From assembly GCF_033473495.1 (NCBI RefSeq), contig NC_088936.1, positions 2,356,001 through 2,420,000 on the forward strand: 64,000 nt of DNA. Direction: 5' to 3'. This DNA comes from Cercospora beticola. Lineage: Eukaryota; Ascomycota; Dothideomycetes; Mycosphaerellales; Mycosphaerellaceae. The notes under the pieces were generated by a model that was not told the origin of the DNA, did no database searches, and saw nothing but the letters and a program-made list of their open reading frames with translations. This document shows, piece by piece, positions 10,267 to 22,373 of this stretch. Position 1 is the stretch's first letter. Each line of letters begins with the position of its first letter. Both the position numbers and the translations under genes were made by a program.

Positions 10267-11241
10267 CTACTCATCATCCACAAACAACTTCGCATCCTTC
10301 CCATCAGCCGGCAAGAAAGTACCATCGCACACCTTAAACCGCTCCTGAATCGAGCTCACAGTCTCAATCTCCTCCTTCGTCAACTCCCACCCATCAAGAT
10401 CATAGTTCGCCGCAATGCGGTTCGGGCTCGTCGACTTTGGAATAACAGAGTAACCCCTGCTCAAACCCCACTGCAACAAAACCTGCTGAACAGTCTTTCC
10501 CTTCTTCTCCGCAAGTTTGGCCAAAGTCTGATTCTTATACAATGGCGAATCTGTCGATCCGAGGCAAGAGTATGCGGTTGTGTGAATTCCTTGCGAAGTG
10601 TTGAATTCAACGAGTTTCCACGAAGGATAGCAAGGGTGGACTTCGACTTGGTTGACAGCAGGCTTGATCTTGAATTCTGGATCGGCGAAAAGTTCTTCGA
10701 GGTGGTGTTTGCTGAAGTTGGAGACGCCGATTGCTCGGACTTTACCCGTTGCAGGCAATTTTTGGAGCTCGGCCCAGGTTTTCTTGAAGTCCCAGTTCGC
10801 AAGGGCTTTTTTGCCGCTGTCGTCGCTGGGGTCGACGGGTTGCGGCCAGTGCATGAGGTAGAGGTCGACGTAGTCGGTTCCGAGACGCTTGAGGGATTCG
10901 TCAATGGCTTCGGCGACGCGGCCTTGGTCGGGGTTGTTCAGTTTTGTGGTGAGGAAGAATTGGTCTCGTGGGACGCCGGAGGCTTGCCAGCCAGCTCCTA
11001 CTTCGGCTTCGTTTTGGTAGGCGGCGGCGGTGTCGATGTGGCGGTAGCCGTGCTTCAATGCGGCTTCAACGGCCTTCTCGACCTGGCCTGGTGGTGATTG
11101 CCATGTTCCGAGACCAATGGCTGGGATCTCAGCGCCGGTGTTCAGCTTGTAAGTACGCCTGTTCCAATTGTTAACTCTCAATTGTCCATCGGGATGTGGA
11201 GAATTCGAAACTCACTTGGTCAATTGAGGTGCGGAACCCAT
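10267..11241 (-). CDS. aldo-keto reductase
   Basis: Exons are 11216-11241 and 10267-11158; the intron 11159-11215 (57 bp, GTGAGT...AACAG) joins MGSAPQLTK to RTYKLNTGAEIPAIGLGTW. The product is 305 aa. The AKR tetrad is present: Asp and Tyr in YRHIDTAAAYQNE, Lys in FFLTTKLN, and His in DLYLMHWP. GKVRAIGVSNFSKHHLE and VIPKSTSPNRI (NADPH contact) follow. The family reduces aldehydes and ketones with NADPH in the cytosol. It is closest in type to fungal glycerol/xylose reductase-like AKRs. It is convergent with the regulator, 222 bp stop to stop. Confidence 0.93.
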
Positions 11242-11624
11242 ATTTGCGGTATTTTGCTATTGCACTTCGTTTCTGAGTGAGATTGTGTATTCGTTTCGAA
11301 GTAGAGACAAACAGCAGAATGTTTCTGAGCTTTTATGATAAGTGTCGTTGAGTTAGACTTGGCCTGGATAAATGTAACGAGCTCCACTTTTGCCCCAATT
11401 GGCCAGTTCCCGGCAGAATGATGCAACATGTCGGGCGACACAGCAGATTTTCCCCCAATCGCGATATCAGGACCTCCAGTTTTTGGTTCCCACACTCCAC
11501 TACAGATATGGGCCAAAGTTTCATATGGTAACTGGAATGTTCTATGCTTTCGTGTCCTTCGACGAGCTGCAGAGGCGTTTGCAACCGCTCTTCTTACTTT
11601 CTGAGCCAGATCTTTTCGCGTCAA
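11220..11624 (-). CDS. doubtful hypothetical frame upstream of the aldo-keto reductase
   Basis: A 134-codon frame reads upstream of, and at its 3' end over, the AKR first exon on the same strand. It has a basic start and a segment of protein-like texture (GGPDIAIGGKSAVSPDMLHH, NWPIGAKVELVTF). I do not recognise a family. It may be a relic or chance; overlap with the AKR start argues against an intact gene. Confidence 0.25.
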   Translation of the reverse strand: MTRKDLAQKVRRAVANASAARRRTRKHRTFQLPYETLAHICSGVWEPKTGGPDIAIGGKSAVSPDMLHHSAGNWPIGAKVELVTFIQAKSNSTTLIIKAQKHSAVCLYFETNTQSHSETKCNSKIPQIWVPHLN

Positions 11625-12547
11625 GGACGAATCAATGTCTGCAGACTACACGATGCGCGGGTACCAAACTTGCAACACTGCTTTGTCACTTCTGGGGGAG
11701 AGCTTCGAGGACGACTTTAGGCCTAATCCACGAGCGTAGAAGACTCTACTTCAAGTGCTCTACGGAATCTTGGCCAAATCCATGTGCGGTAGTAGAAAGC
11801 TCGCAGGTGTTTACCCTACACCTTTGCCGAACGTCGAGAAGTTCAGCTTTTTGTCACCTACATGTATGGATACGCTCCGATGCCATGAAGTCACAGTCAC
11901 AGGTGATCATCAGTCGGACTCAGGCGGAAACTTCATGCCACTCAGACCAGCCCAAGAATAATTGAGTTGACTCGCTTTCGCTGAGTGGGATCGAAGCAGC
12001 CGCGCAGCCCAGGCGTAGTTCCTTTTGCGTGCATGCGCATGCACCACAGAACTATGCACAATGGTCAGTCGTTGCTGGCGAATCAACAAATATCAGTAAG
12101 GCAAAGATCATCTTATTACACATGTAGTCTCTCTGCCAGCTGTTGCGCTGCTTTGTGGCTGAATCGCGCAATTGCACACTCATACATTACACGCACTGGG
12201 TATCTTCCTGTGCTCGATCGAGAAGAAGCCACGATCCATCCGGACTCAGCTGAGCAGACTCAAGTCGTTCACTTTCCAAGCCGCTCCCTGTGCGCCATCG
12301 CTATGCTTTCCGAGATTCGTCGGTTCCTTCTCGTGATAGGTGTGATCAGGCCTGGGCCGCCGAAGACCCCGCTGCCTTTCGCTTGACCTAGCACTCCGTT
12401 GCTATATTGAGTGTCTCCGCGAAATGCTCTGGCCAGCTGAACATCGCACGCTCTACTGCGTCTTCCAGTCCGATCGTAACGTCTTTGTGCGCATCAGAGT
12501 GCGCGGAAGGATTGCGAGTAGTCGTCTTAGATTTTCTGCTCCACTTT
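11242..12547. other. intergenic 1.3 kb
   Basis: Apart from the doubtful minus-strand frame, nothing gene-like is supported. A perfect 16-bp palindrome of alternating purine/pyrimidine (GTGCATGCGCATGCAC) lies at 12029-12044. Confidence 0.5.
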
Positions 12548-13820
12548 TCAAGCCTCGCCTTCGACGCGAATGAAGTATGCCTTCGCCAGCTCATACGCCG
12601 ACCAGCAGATCGCAGTCGAAGGCGCGGCTGTGACAACACGTGCCTTCATTCCCCTAAAGAATCCATTGGCGCCTTCTCTTCTCCAAATGATGCTTGCGGC
12701 GGGCCACAGACCTCGGCAGTTCCGAATTTCTGCATCTGTTGCGTTTCCTCGCGTTTGCAACAATGTCTTGATCACATCAAGTGGTGTTGTAGCTGCTGCG
12801 GCGAAACCACCTGCAATACCTCCTGCAGCACAGTGCGTGAGTGGGTCGTAACCAGCTGCCCGTCTCTTTTGGAATACCTTCGTGAGAGACTCGTAGGCGG
12901 TGAACTGGAGTGCAGTGAAGGGGACGGTCATCGCGAGGGTCGTTGGGTATGAAACGTAGAAAGCTCGTATTCCCTCGGTTCGCCAGACTTGGCGCGCGCA
13001 GTCGACGAGTGAGCGGTAGGTCGAGCCATGCAGTTGCATGCGCTGTTTGATGACATCGAAGGGATTCATGAAGGCATCGCTAGCTATTGTCGCGCAAGCA
13101 CCACTTGAAGCTGTCGCATGAGTCGTCAGTATGAGCCTTCGTCGCGAGGGGGCGGTACAACGGACCTGCGGCGATGGGGTGGTGCCCGGAGGCATTTCCT
13201 CCCATTGCCTGCTTCACGACTTCGTACGTGGCGAAGTAGACTGCGTGCGCAGGTCCTGTAGGTCGTGGTCAGGTCCAATTCTCCCAATTTTCATGTGTAT
13301 GTGTTCGCGCACCTGCTCCTACGACCACGGAAGAGACTCCTCTCCACAGCGCCATACCGCCCTCGGCGCGAGATATCGTCGCAATGGCATTACCGATGCC
13401 TGTGTATACCGCCGCCGGTGTCGGGTTGACGACTTGCATCCGCGTCTGTGTCGTACCATCAGCATCGCCCGCGCCTCATCTAGGCGTCTCCGGAAAGTCC
13501 GAGCATACCTTAAGCAGGTCAATTGGGTACATCACCGAGTGTTCCTGTTGCTCATCAGCTCCAGTCATCCCATGCTCTTGCTTCATACACTCACAGCAAT
13601 GCCGGCGAAGGCACCGGCCGCCATGTTGGCAGCCAGCGAGAAGTTGGGCGGTAGAGACTCATAGCTGCCAATGCGTTAGACAGGCGGCCGCATGTTTTCT
13701 TATTTGGCGTGCGTACTCATATTCTTCCTCCTCTTCAATTGCCAGCTTGTTCTGCGCCATGCGCGTCCTGTCCACTATCGTATCCACGATAGCTGGTGTC
13801 GTGGCTGAGGGAGACGACAT
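12548..13820 (-). CDS. mitochondrial carrier, mitoferrin type (MRS3/MRS4-like iron carrier)
   Basis: Six exons are 13717-13820, 13595-13664, 13509-13544, 13313-13445, 13166-13255 and 12548-13110; introns of 50-63 bp all have GT/AG ends and the lengths sum to a clean 331-aa frame. Three carrier repeats are seen, with signature motifs PIDLLK, PFDVIK and PLDVIK. The segments EHSVMYPIDLLK-TRMQVV and ASDAFMNPFDVIKQRMQ fit mitoferrins, which import iron into the matrix for Fe-S and haem synthesis. The N-terminus is short and acidic. Five introns in 1.3 kb is high for this window. Confidence 0.9.
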
Positions 13821-14754
13821 GTAATTCAAGAGTCGGGGGCAGCTTGCGGTGGTGGAAGCGTAATGGATCCTGGAGTTATCAATCGATCTGATTATTCTGC
13901 GATCGCTTCTCCGTCGGGAGTGTCGGACTGCTTGGCCGGAAACAACGAAAGCACGAACAACAACAATGCGACCACGCGAAACCTGTCGATATCTTGCTCA
14001 ATGTGCTGCGAAGGACAAAGAGGAGGCGTGTGAGGATGGCAAAAAGCGTGGTGGGCACTATTGCTCTGAGAGAGTTACTGGGCTCGCTGCAAAGTTTACG
14101 ACCGCGGCTCTTCGCCTGCCCAGTCCAGAGCAAGGATGTCGGTCATTACGGAAGTGGCAGACGTAAATCGTCTAGTCAATCCAATACTTCACCATGACTA
14201 CCGCACTGCATCATGGCACCTCCCGCTTTGAGCTTCTGCCGGCTAAGCTGCATATTTGTCTGTTTCTGCACTGCGAACTTTCTGGCACTCCATGTGGTTA
14301 TCGACAGCGACAGCCCTACATGTGCAGGGTGTGTCAAGATGGCAAGATCCTCACCGAATCCGCGGAAAGGCTGAGCCGCGCGATGGACTCTCACTAGCTG
14401 GGGCTTCCGCGATGTCGGAGAGCGTCGCTGCACTAGTTAAAGCCTTCTTCGCTGATCTATGCCCATACAGGCAGGAGACGCCTATGTCAAATACTTGTCT
14501 TTTCAGACATGGCTGCCACGATGTACAACGCCTCAGTAGTTCAGGCGTGAGGGCATGTTTGAGGACGTGGAAGCATAGCATGTCACATATTATCTCGCCT
14601 TGAGTACATGGGTACGTAAGCGAACACAAAAAGGCCATGTACAAGTGCTCCGAACGTCTGGCGTGCGTATTTGTTACGCAACTCTATGTCTACTTCGCTC
14701 GCGATCTTGCCAGTTACTGTTGATACATGGTCCGCAGTGCATTTTGATTCTCCG
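13821..14754. other. intergenic 0.9 kb
   Basis: Several frames of 60-115 codons exist on both strands but overlap each other, lack recognisable motifs and have no consistent codon pattern. I support no gene here. Confidence 0.5.
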
Positions 14755-16374
14755 TCAACAGTCGCAACGCCCATACCATCTGGGAAAGGCAACGATATCG
14801 CGGATACTGCTCACGCCACTAAGGTAGCATAGCAGTCGATCGAATCCCAGTCCGAATCCTCCGTGTGGGACACTGCCACATTTACGCAAGTCCTGGTACC
14901 ATTCCAGATTATTTCCAGCGACTCCTTTCGACTTCATGGTCTCGAGTAGTTCTTGCGAGCGGTACTCACGCATCGAACCTCCGGCTAGTTCGCACAGGTC
15001 TGGCACGAGCAGATCAAAACAGGCGACTGTGTTCGAAGCGCCTCTGCTGTTGGCTGTCGAGTTCGATGGGGCCATGTAGAATGGCTTCTGAGCAACAGGA
15101 TAATCTGTCACGAAGACAGGCGAGCCTTTGCCGACTGATGTCGCTAGCCAGCGTTCATGCTCGGCCTGCAGCCCGTCCTCGATGGTAGGCTTGAACTCGA
15201 ACGTGATTTCGCTGTTTGCCACAGCATTCTGCAACTGCTCAACAGCCTCGTGGTAGGTGATACGCGGCCAGTCCTGAGAAGCCATGCCGTGCCAGCGTTG
15301 CTGAAGCACTTCGGTCGTGACAGTGTCATCTCTGTCTTGCTGATCGCCCGTTGACTGCCTTGCTTCGAGAAGTTCTTGGCCAACTCTCGAGGCCACAAGA
15401 TAGCCCGCGACAGTGCGCAGCATTGCTTCAACCAGATCCATGATTTGTGCCATGTCATTTGCGAAGCATACTTCCGCTTCAAGCATGTAAAATTCGCTCA
15501 AATGTCTAGGGGTGTCGCTCCTTTCCGCTCGAAAGGTTGGCGATAACGTCCAGACACGATCAACAGCTTGCGCAAGCGCTTCGAGATGGAGCTGGGCAGA
15601 TACGGTCAGGTACTTTGGTGATCGAAAGAAGTGCTCGACCACGTCTTTTCCTTCATGCTTGCTAGGTTGGTCCGACTGCTTGGAGTCATTAGCTGAGATG
15701 GTAAACACCTCACCAGCACCCTCACAGTCCGAGGAGGTAATGATTGGGGTATGTGTCTGCACAAAATCTTGGTTGTCGAAAAATTGTGTTAAGGTGCTGA
15801 TGACTTGGGATCGCAACCGGAGAAGCAGAGCATTGGATGGTATCCGTGGGCGCAGATGTGGGACAGTTCTCAAGAACTCCGGCGTCTGATACTTTGGTTG
15901 GACTGGGTTACTTTCCGCATGGTTCTCTCCTAGAACCTCAACATCGGACACCTGCAACTCGCGTGCTTGCTTCCCTCCTTGTGATGGTGTCCATGCTCCA
16001 GTCAATTGCACTGCGGATCCGTACGAAAGACTGCGCTCGAATCAGTATAAACGACATGCAGCAGCCCAAGGTGCCCACCTTGCCGCCTGCTCAGGCTTCA
16101 ACACAGCCTGTAGAGGTTTGGTAGTCGTCCCATCCCCGATGTGAGCAAAGGCGATCCGTTTCTGCTTTCTCACAGACCGTACCCATCCATTCACGGTGAC
16201 ATTTTCCTCCGTCTCGCCAGCGGCATCGGGATTGAAACTGTCATACTCCAGGAGGTCTACTATGAGAGCACGTCTTTGTGAGACACCTGATCTCGTGGAA
16301 AAACGCTGCCGGCACGCGGTGTCAAGTCTTCTGACCGCGCATGCTGGCCGCCAGATTCTCATCGCCCGCGACAC
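14755..16374 (-). CDS. asparaginyl-tRNA synthetase, mitochondrial
   Basis: Exons are 16079-16374 and 14755-16030; the 48-bp intron 16031-16078 (GTGGGC...GCGCAG) joins LKPEQAA to SLSYGSAVQLTG with a shared Ser codon. The product is 523 aa. The first 30 residues are Arg-rich without acids, as in a mitochondrial presequence. An OB-fold anticodon domain (VNGWVRSVRKQKRIAFAHIGDG) precedes class II motifs: motif 1 around FLRTVPHLRPR, motif 2 FRAERSDTPRHLSEFYMLEAE, motif 3 GFGLGFDRLLCYLSG. It charges mitochondrial tRNA-Asn, like yeast SLM5. The gene is divergent from the AAA ATPase gene. Confidence 0.92.
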
Positions 16375-16697
16375 TGCTCGATACCCGGATCGCCCACCAC
16401 TCGTGTCTCGTTGGCAGAGCAGACGTGCGTGCGGTCAGTGCGGAAGGCGAATGGTGAGAATCGCATCGCATCGCGTCCGAGTGTAGGGAGCGACGCGCCG
16501 GCGATCAGGCTAGCAAACGTTGGCGGACAAGGCACGAGCCACCACAAGTGAGGTCATTGCCTGGCTGCGCGCTGCTGCGGTTGGGCGACCACGACTGCGA
16601 TTCGAGCCTGTTGTCTTGTTGTCTCTCATGATCTGCTGCTCGAACTCATCACCACCGGGCTGGCCTCTTGGAGTCCTGCTCGCGACACGCAGACACC
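16375..16697. promoter_or_regulatory. divergent promoter, AsnRS and MIT-AAA ATPase
   Basis: 323 bp separate the two starts. Frames across it are interrupted or in the wrong phase. No specific site was recognised. Confidence 0.45.
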
Positions 16698-19343
16698 ATG
16701 ATGCGCAAGGCGCCGGCAACCTCGATGCAGAAGACCTACGACGAGTGCTACTTGATCTGCTCCACGGCCATCTACTTTGAAAGCCAGGTACGTACGCGAG
16801 CCGTGAGGCTGCGCTAGTCGTTGCCCTCCAACACCAGCTGATCGCAAGCACGACAGAACAACGAAGCCGAAGCCCTGCGAGCCTGGCGCAATGCCCTCGA
16901 CCAGATCTACTATCACAATGCCTACAAGATCCCCTCCAACTATGTTCCCCGCTCCGAGACCGAGAAGGCATTGGCAGATTCGCTCAAGGCTATGGAGCTG
17001 CAGTGCAAGGAACGCGTGGATCTGCTAGAAGCGCTGAAGAAGAGCAAACTGGAAGCGGCGAAGGCAGAGAAGGAAGCAGCGGGAAGTGGTTCTGGGAGTC
17101 CTTTCCGAAGTCGAGAATCCCTGCCTGCTACACCATCTGCAACGGCCAACAACTCGAATGGCCAGGGTAGCTCTTGGTTGGGAAACAACACGGTGCCTCC
17201 AGCAACGTATGCAGACATCCCGCGACCAACGCCGACGCCTGAACGTCGACCAGCGCCGCCACCTCGACCGTCCTACGTGACCAAGAAGAGCAGCCATGGA
17301 TATGACACGCCTCGTAATATGAGTCTGCAGTCCCAGGCTGTTCCCGGACCTCGATTGACGCCACCTGTGCCTGTCTCCTCCGAACGATCTCGAGATAGAA
17401 CACCGAGTCCGGACAAGAAGAACGGCGGCATGCTGAAGACACTGCGCGCAGGCAATGCCAAGGATGGCAAGTCGTCATCTTCGAAATTGACAACTACGTT
17501 GCGACCAAAGCCGCAACCTGCGGCAGCGAGCGCAGCAGCCTTGAGTTGGACGAAGCCCGCTCCAAACAATGGCAATGGTGCAGGGCCCAGCAGTTCGATG
17601 AACACGTCTACACAATGGGACCCTGTTTCGAAAACAGTTGTTCGAGGAAATCCTCCACCGCAGGAGTACCGACGAGCGTCTGATAATGTCTTCGTGCAGC
17701 CGCCCGGCCCATCCGACTTCCAGCAAGGACGACCTTCTTACAGCCAGCCTCCGAGAAGACGTGGACCACCGTATCCCGACCATGCCGCTGCTAACCCGTT
17801 CGCAAACTTCGATTCAAGCAATGACTTTGATGATACTAGTATGCCACCTCCACCCCCGCCACATCAGTTCACGGCTTCGCCTCCACCTGCGACCGTTCCA
17901 TCACAGGCTGCCCCAAACATAGCACAGATGCCCGCCGCGTCATTGTCATATATGCAGGAGTACCCGAACAGTCCACCTATAGCAAAGAAAACACCACCTG
18001 CCGTGCCATTGAAGCCGACCGAGAGAAAATCAGACTCAGAAAGGACATCGAGAAAAGCAAACAGAATTATCGAGGCTAGCTCGACGGGTGGCATCCCTCG
18101 CAAAGCTATCGGCAGAGCTGCTGGTGTCGCGGCCGCTACTGCTGAAAGGCAGAAGCTTGACAATGTACAGGCTGAGCTGAGCAGTCGGACACGACAAGAT
18201 CCGCGAGCTGGACCAGCCGGCTATTCGAGCAGCCCTGATGGCGTACCCAGACGTAATGCAACAAAGAAGAAGATCGAAGGCCGAACTATCCCAGCTCGAG
18301 CTATGACTCCGCCGACTACAGACGATGCAGATGATGATTCCGGGGAGAACATCGGCGCGCCCAGTGCGAAAGATCTGTGGGATGCGAGAGTGAGTAAGAT
18401 CATGAAAAACCTGCCGAAGGGACTCGACGAATTCGCAGCGAAGCAGATCTTCAACGAGATTGTGATTCAAGGCGATGAAGTGCATTGGGATGACGTTGCC
18501 GGGCTGGAAATCGCAAAGTCGGCGCTCAAGGAAACTGTGGTCTATCCGTTCTTACGACCAGATCTGTTCATGGGTCTGCGAGAACCTGCTCGTGGCATGC
18601 TTCTATTTGGGCCTCCAGGCACAGGCAAAACAATGCTGGCACGGGCAGTTGCAACTGAGAGCAAGAGCATATTCTTCGCCATCTCAGCTAGTAGCTTGAC
18701 AAGCAAATTTCTGGGCGAGTCGGAGAAACTTGTCAGGGCCCTGTTCGTGTTGGCAAAAGAGTTGGCGCCGTCAATCATCTTCGTTGATGAAATCGACTCT
18801 TTGCTTGGGTCACGAGGTGGGAGTAGCGAACACGAAGCCACGAGGAGGATCAAGACGGAATTCCTGATTCAGTGGAGCAATTTGCAGAAAGCTGCGGCAG
18901 GAAGAGAGGCTACTGAGGGTGACGCGAGTCGAGTGCTAGTGCTTGCTGCCACGAATACACCGTGGGCGATCGACGAAGCTGCGCGACGACGATTCGTACG
19001 GAGACAGTATATTCCCTTGCCAGAAGACTGGGTGCGAGAGAAACAGCTTCGCACGCTATTGGCGGCGCAAAAGCATAATCTTCGAGATAAGGACTTGAAG
19101 GTGCTGGTCATTTTGACCGAAGGCTTCTCTGGATCTGACATTACAGCTCTGGCGAAAGATGCTGCGATGGGCCCTCTCCGATCACTGGGTGAGAAACTCT
19201 TGCACATGTCGCCTGACGAGATTCGACCGATCGGGATGCAGGATTTCGAGGCATCGCTCGTGAATATTCGACCTTCGGTAAGCAAGCAAGGGTTGAAAGA
19301 GTTTGAAGATTGGGCTCGAGAATTTGGTGAGAGAGGAGGATGA
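16698..19343 (+). CDS. MIT-domain AAA ATPase (spastin/fidgetin/Vps4 group, Sap1-like)
   Basis: Exons are 16698-16787 and 16857-19343; the 69-bp intron begins GTACGT and ends CGACAG, joining FESQ to NNEAEALRAW. The product is 858 aa. Residues 1-85 resemble a three-helix MIT domain (AIYFESQ, LRAWRNALDQIYYH, CKERVDLLEALKK). A Pro/Ser-rich disordered linker to about residue 480 follows. The AAA core has Walker A GPPGTGKT (near residue 615), Walker B IIFVDEID (near 670), sensor AATNTPW and Arg fingers in RRRFVRR. The end (IRPSVSKQGLKEFEDWAREFG) matches the Vps4 C-terminal helix. These enzymes remodel ESCRT-III or microtubules; which one cannot be read here. Confidence 0.92.
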
Positions 19344-20475
19344 TGACCTGCGGGCCGACTTACAGCTTTTGCCCTGGAGGAGAAGGGATTACGAAGATGA
19401 ATGAATATGAGCTTGGTTGGACAAAGAAGCTGCGCGAAAGACTATCTTCGAGACCAGAAATGCCGTTCACGAGCGCGGTGCGATAGGCCTGCAGCGCTTC
19501 GTATGACATGTATGTAACTTGGGCGCTTCTTTGAGTTTTCGAGATACCACACAACACAATTCTTGACGCGTCACGAGAAATGGCTGGCTGGCTGGGAGAG
19601 AGGTTCGTTCGCATTTGTACTCGCCATCGATTATCTGGCTGACGAGGCTGGTATATGCGCAACTCATGGCTTGTCTTTTGTGTTGCATTTGTGCTTGCTC
19701 GGCGTTCTTCCAGTGTTATGGACCTGGTTGCGCGTGAAAGGCTGTTGTTCTACGGCTAAACGTCGAGTGACCATGGCGTTGCGCTTGATGAATATTGGAA
19801 AGCATACAATTCAGAATGTGTAGTACTACGTAGTGTATACATAAATATATGTACTCTAGTCTCCTCGGAGGCTGCGGAAAGTTTGGCTTGGCTAATTGTT
19901 GTGGCGTGCGGCATTCCTTATTTGCAAGAAGAACGCGGCACGCGCTGGGCAGTATGCTGATCACCTGTACTGGGCTCGGTGTGCTGCTCGGGCATATGGA
20001 CAATGCGCACAAGTTCACGGTGCTCAATACTTTGGAGTACAGATGGCAGTTGCATGAAACGTCGAGAGCCGAGTTGCGAACTGCTAGAGATGTTGAGGTT
20101 GGAGGAGGTCTCGGAGGTCGATCGAGGGTCGAAAATTCCTATTTGGGAGGTTATGAAATCCTGCAAATAACGGCACGCATCACGTGGATGATTCCAGCAT
20201 GCACGCTAAAGAGGAGCATGTACAAGCAACATTGGTAACTGCGGCTAGCATTCCTGCCTCGCTTTGTACCATCCTTCCATGAATCCCTTTCCGCTGGCAA
20301 ACAACAGCCGTGGTTCTTTCAAGACAATTCAGCCTTCAGCCCAGACCTCTCCTGCCACGAGATAGAAACATCAATAGCCACAACGTGGAATATTGTATCT
20401 GCTCAGCGCGTCGCATGTTCCGCCGGCGTTTGAGTTGAGCGTACTTTGCAACGTTCTCGATTTCTTTGGTTAATT
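19344..20475. other. intergenic 1.1 kb
   Basis: Short frames on both strands lack family motifs and overlap one another. No RNA gene or repeat was recognised. The right end should hold the promoter of the secreted protein at 20476. Confidence 0.5.
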
Positions 20476-21134
20476 ATGTTTCAACTGCTTCGCCTTCCAG
20501 CGGCGCTGTGCGCTTGCATCTTCGCGACCGTGTCGGATGCTCGATCAATCATTCCTCAGCACGACGAATCGATAGCTCAGCAGCATCGTGGAGCTCCGGA
20601 CCGCCAACAACCACTGTTCATATCAGATGATACCAAGGCAGATCCCCGGCACCGATACGATATACCGCCCCCGCAACACGTCAATGTGATGGAGCATTTC
20701 GATGCGCGAGAGAACTCCGTCGGCGTAATTTTCACAACGGCATCGGGAGAAGACGAAGCGGTGCACCTGTGGTTGCCGTTGGGGAAGAGAGTGTTTACTC
20801 GTTGGTCCATCCTCGATCCTGTTGTCCGCGAACATTGCTGACAGCTGTTTTGACAGGCGATTGTCCAATTCTTCCGCTTCATCCTGTCACAGCGCAAATC
20901 ACTACGCTGATCACTACTAATCCTTCGCTTGCTGAGAGTGAACGACTCGACTTGGTGCGCTGCACACTTTGGACAACAGCACGAGCTACCATCCCCGACT
21001 TCGGCGTTAGCGTGTCCGAGGCGAGGAATGTGTCCTTCACGCGGCGAGATGGACTTGTCCGGTTTGTGAAGGAGGATGATGAGAGATTTTGGCTTGCTGG
21101 AGGAGAGCTTGAGAGCTACGAATGCCATGCGTAG
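20476..21134 (+). CDS. small secreted protein, unknown function
   Basis: Exon 1 is 20476-20800 and exon 2 is 20857-21134. The intron 20801-20856 has a weak donor (GTTGGT) but a good branch-like CTGAC and acceptor TTGACAG, and only this join keeps a long frame. The product is 200 aa. It opens with MFQLLRLPAALCACIFATVSDA, a classical signal peptide. The mature protein has three cysteines (in DCPILP, VRCTL and YECHA), no membrane span and a mix of beta-like segments. I do not recognise the family; a secreted apoplastic protein is inferred. Without splicing the frame stops at 20841. Confidence 0.6.
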
Positions 21135-21371
21135 GCCTTCCAGCGCATGAGGATGGCAGTGTAGACGCGTGCAAGCCTGGGAACCAAAGCGGAAGAGTTG
21201 ATCCTGCGTGGTCCTGAGTCCGTTCGTACCTCGAGCAGGGTACTTTGTAAGTTCGGGGTGGCTCTCAGGAGTCGTCATGTCGCGAGGCTTTACCCAAGTG
21301 CACTGTGCTGCGCAGATTCTTGGGCCTGCGAATCTGCCTGCCTTTCGGCAACAAGTAGCCATTCCCTATCT

Positions 21372-22064
21372 TCAACCTTCTGGCTTCTTCGATGGTATAC
21401 CGACCATTTCGTATGTGCCCGCTCCATCTCGACCTGCGCCTCTTCTTTCGCCCATCTCAAAGCCCTCTCCTGCCTCCAATTCTGAGTGTTGACCATTCGA
21501 ATCAGCCGCTGTAGTCTCCTTCGATCTGCCACCGAATGCCATCGGTTTCAACTCTCTCCATTGACAGGCCCATATTCCGAGAGAGATCATGAGAGTTGCG
21601 GAGCAAATCTGCAAAGCCCACCAAGCAATTGTTGAAGGTATCGTCCGCGTATACAGTGAAGTGATGACCAGGTTAACAAAGTGGACCGTGAGCGCGAAAT
21701 CCGCAACCAGCTTCGATCGCGCGATGAGGAGGAGAATGGGAACGACCCTGTGATACTGTCAGCAAGTGATCGCGGGACACAGTCGCGTTTCTATGGCTGT
21801 AGACACGTACATTCCTAAGCTGTCCAGCATCCAGCACAGTCCTAGCGTCCATCCAGTCGTGACATCTCCTCGCAGGTTGCGCCAGTCAAAGATCATGCCC
21901 GGATTGACATGCTCGCCTTCTACCAGGGTCGTGAAGACGATGAGCACAACGGCGATGCCGTAATAAATGAGTTGAAGGATTAGAATCTGGGTCAAGATGC
22001 GCAGCGGAGCTAAGTCGGCTAGTGCTCCTGGCCGGGGCGGACGACGACGACGAAGGCCTGGCAT
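21372..22064 (-). CDS. SYS1: SYS1 Golgi membrane protein
   Basis: Exons are 21811-22064 and 21372-21747; the intron 21748-21810 (63 bp, GTACGT...CACAG) joins LDSLG-M to VVPILLLIARSKLV. The product is 209 aa. The sequence ILTQILILQLIYYGIAVVLIV, then WRNLRGDVTTGWTLGLCWML, then FALTVHFVNLVITSLYTRTIPS and WACQWRELKP is the four-span SYS1 pattern in order. SYS1 recruits the ARL3/ARFRP1 GTPase to the trans-Golgi. The N-terminus is Arg/Pro-rich and the C-terminal tail polar. It is divergent from the complex I subunit gene. Confidence 0.92.
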
Positions 22065-22373
22065 GGCGAGGGCAAGTATGTATCAGAAGTTCGGAGCGTA
22101 CTATCGGTGGATCATGGCGGCGTCGATATATATGAACGCAAAGAGCATGTCGGGAAAGGAGGAAAGGACATGTAGGGTGTTGTGAAAGTGCCGGCAGCCT
22201 GGACCTCTTGCTGTGCCTGCCTGTCCCTACGCAACGCCGGAGCGAGAGCTGCCATCCGATGCGGCTCTGCTTAGCCAATCATAACGCAAGATTACCATTG
22301 ACCTCACATACTCCATAGCCCAGAAACCAGTCCTCTCATCCGCTACCCATTGCGCGACCACCACACTTCCACT
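22065..22373. promoter_or_regulatory. divergent promoter, SYS1 and complex I subunit
   Basis: 309 bp separate the two ATGs. No motif was recognised beyond general promoter expectation. Confidence 0.45.

Noticed and set aside
11390..11965. 191-codon plus-strand frame
   Set aside because: Composition looks random, it overlaps another frame on the opposite strand and has no motif.
13966..14197. Two overlapping short plus-strand frames
   Set aside because: Different frames over the same DNA, no family pattern, no splice-supported extension.
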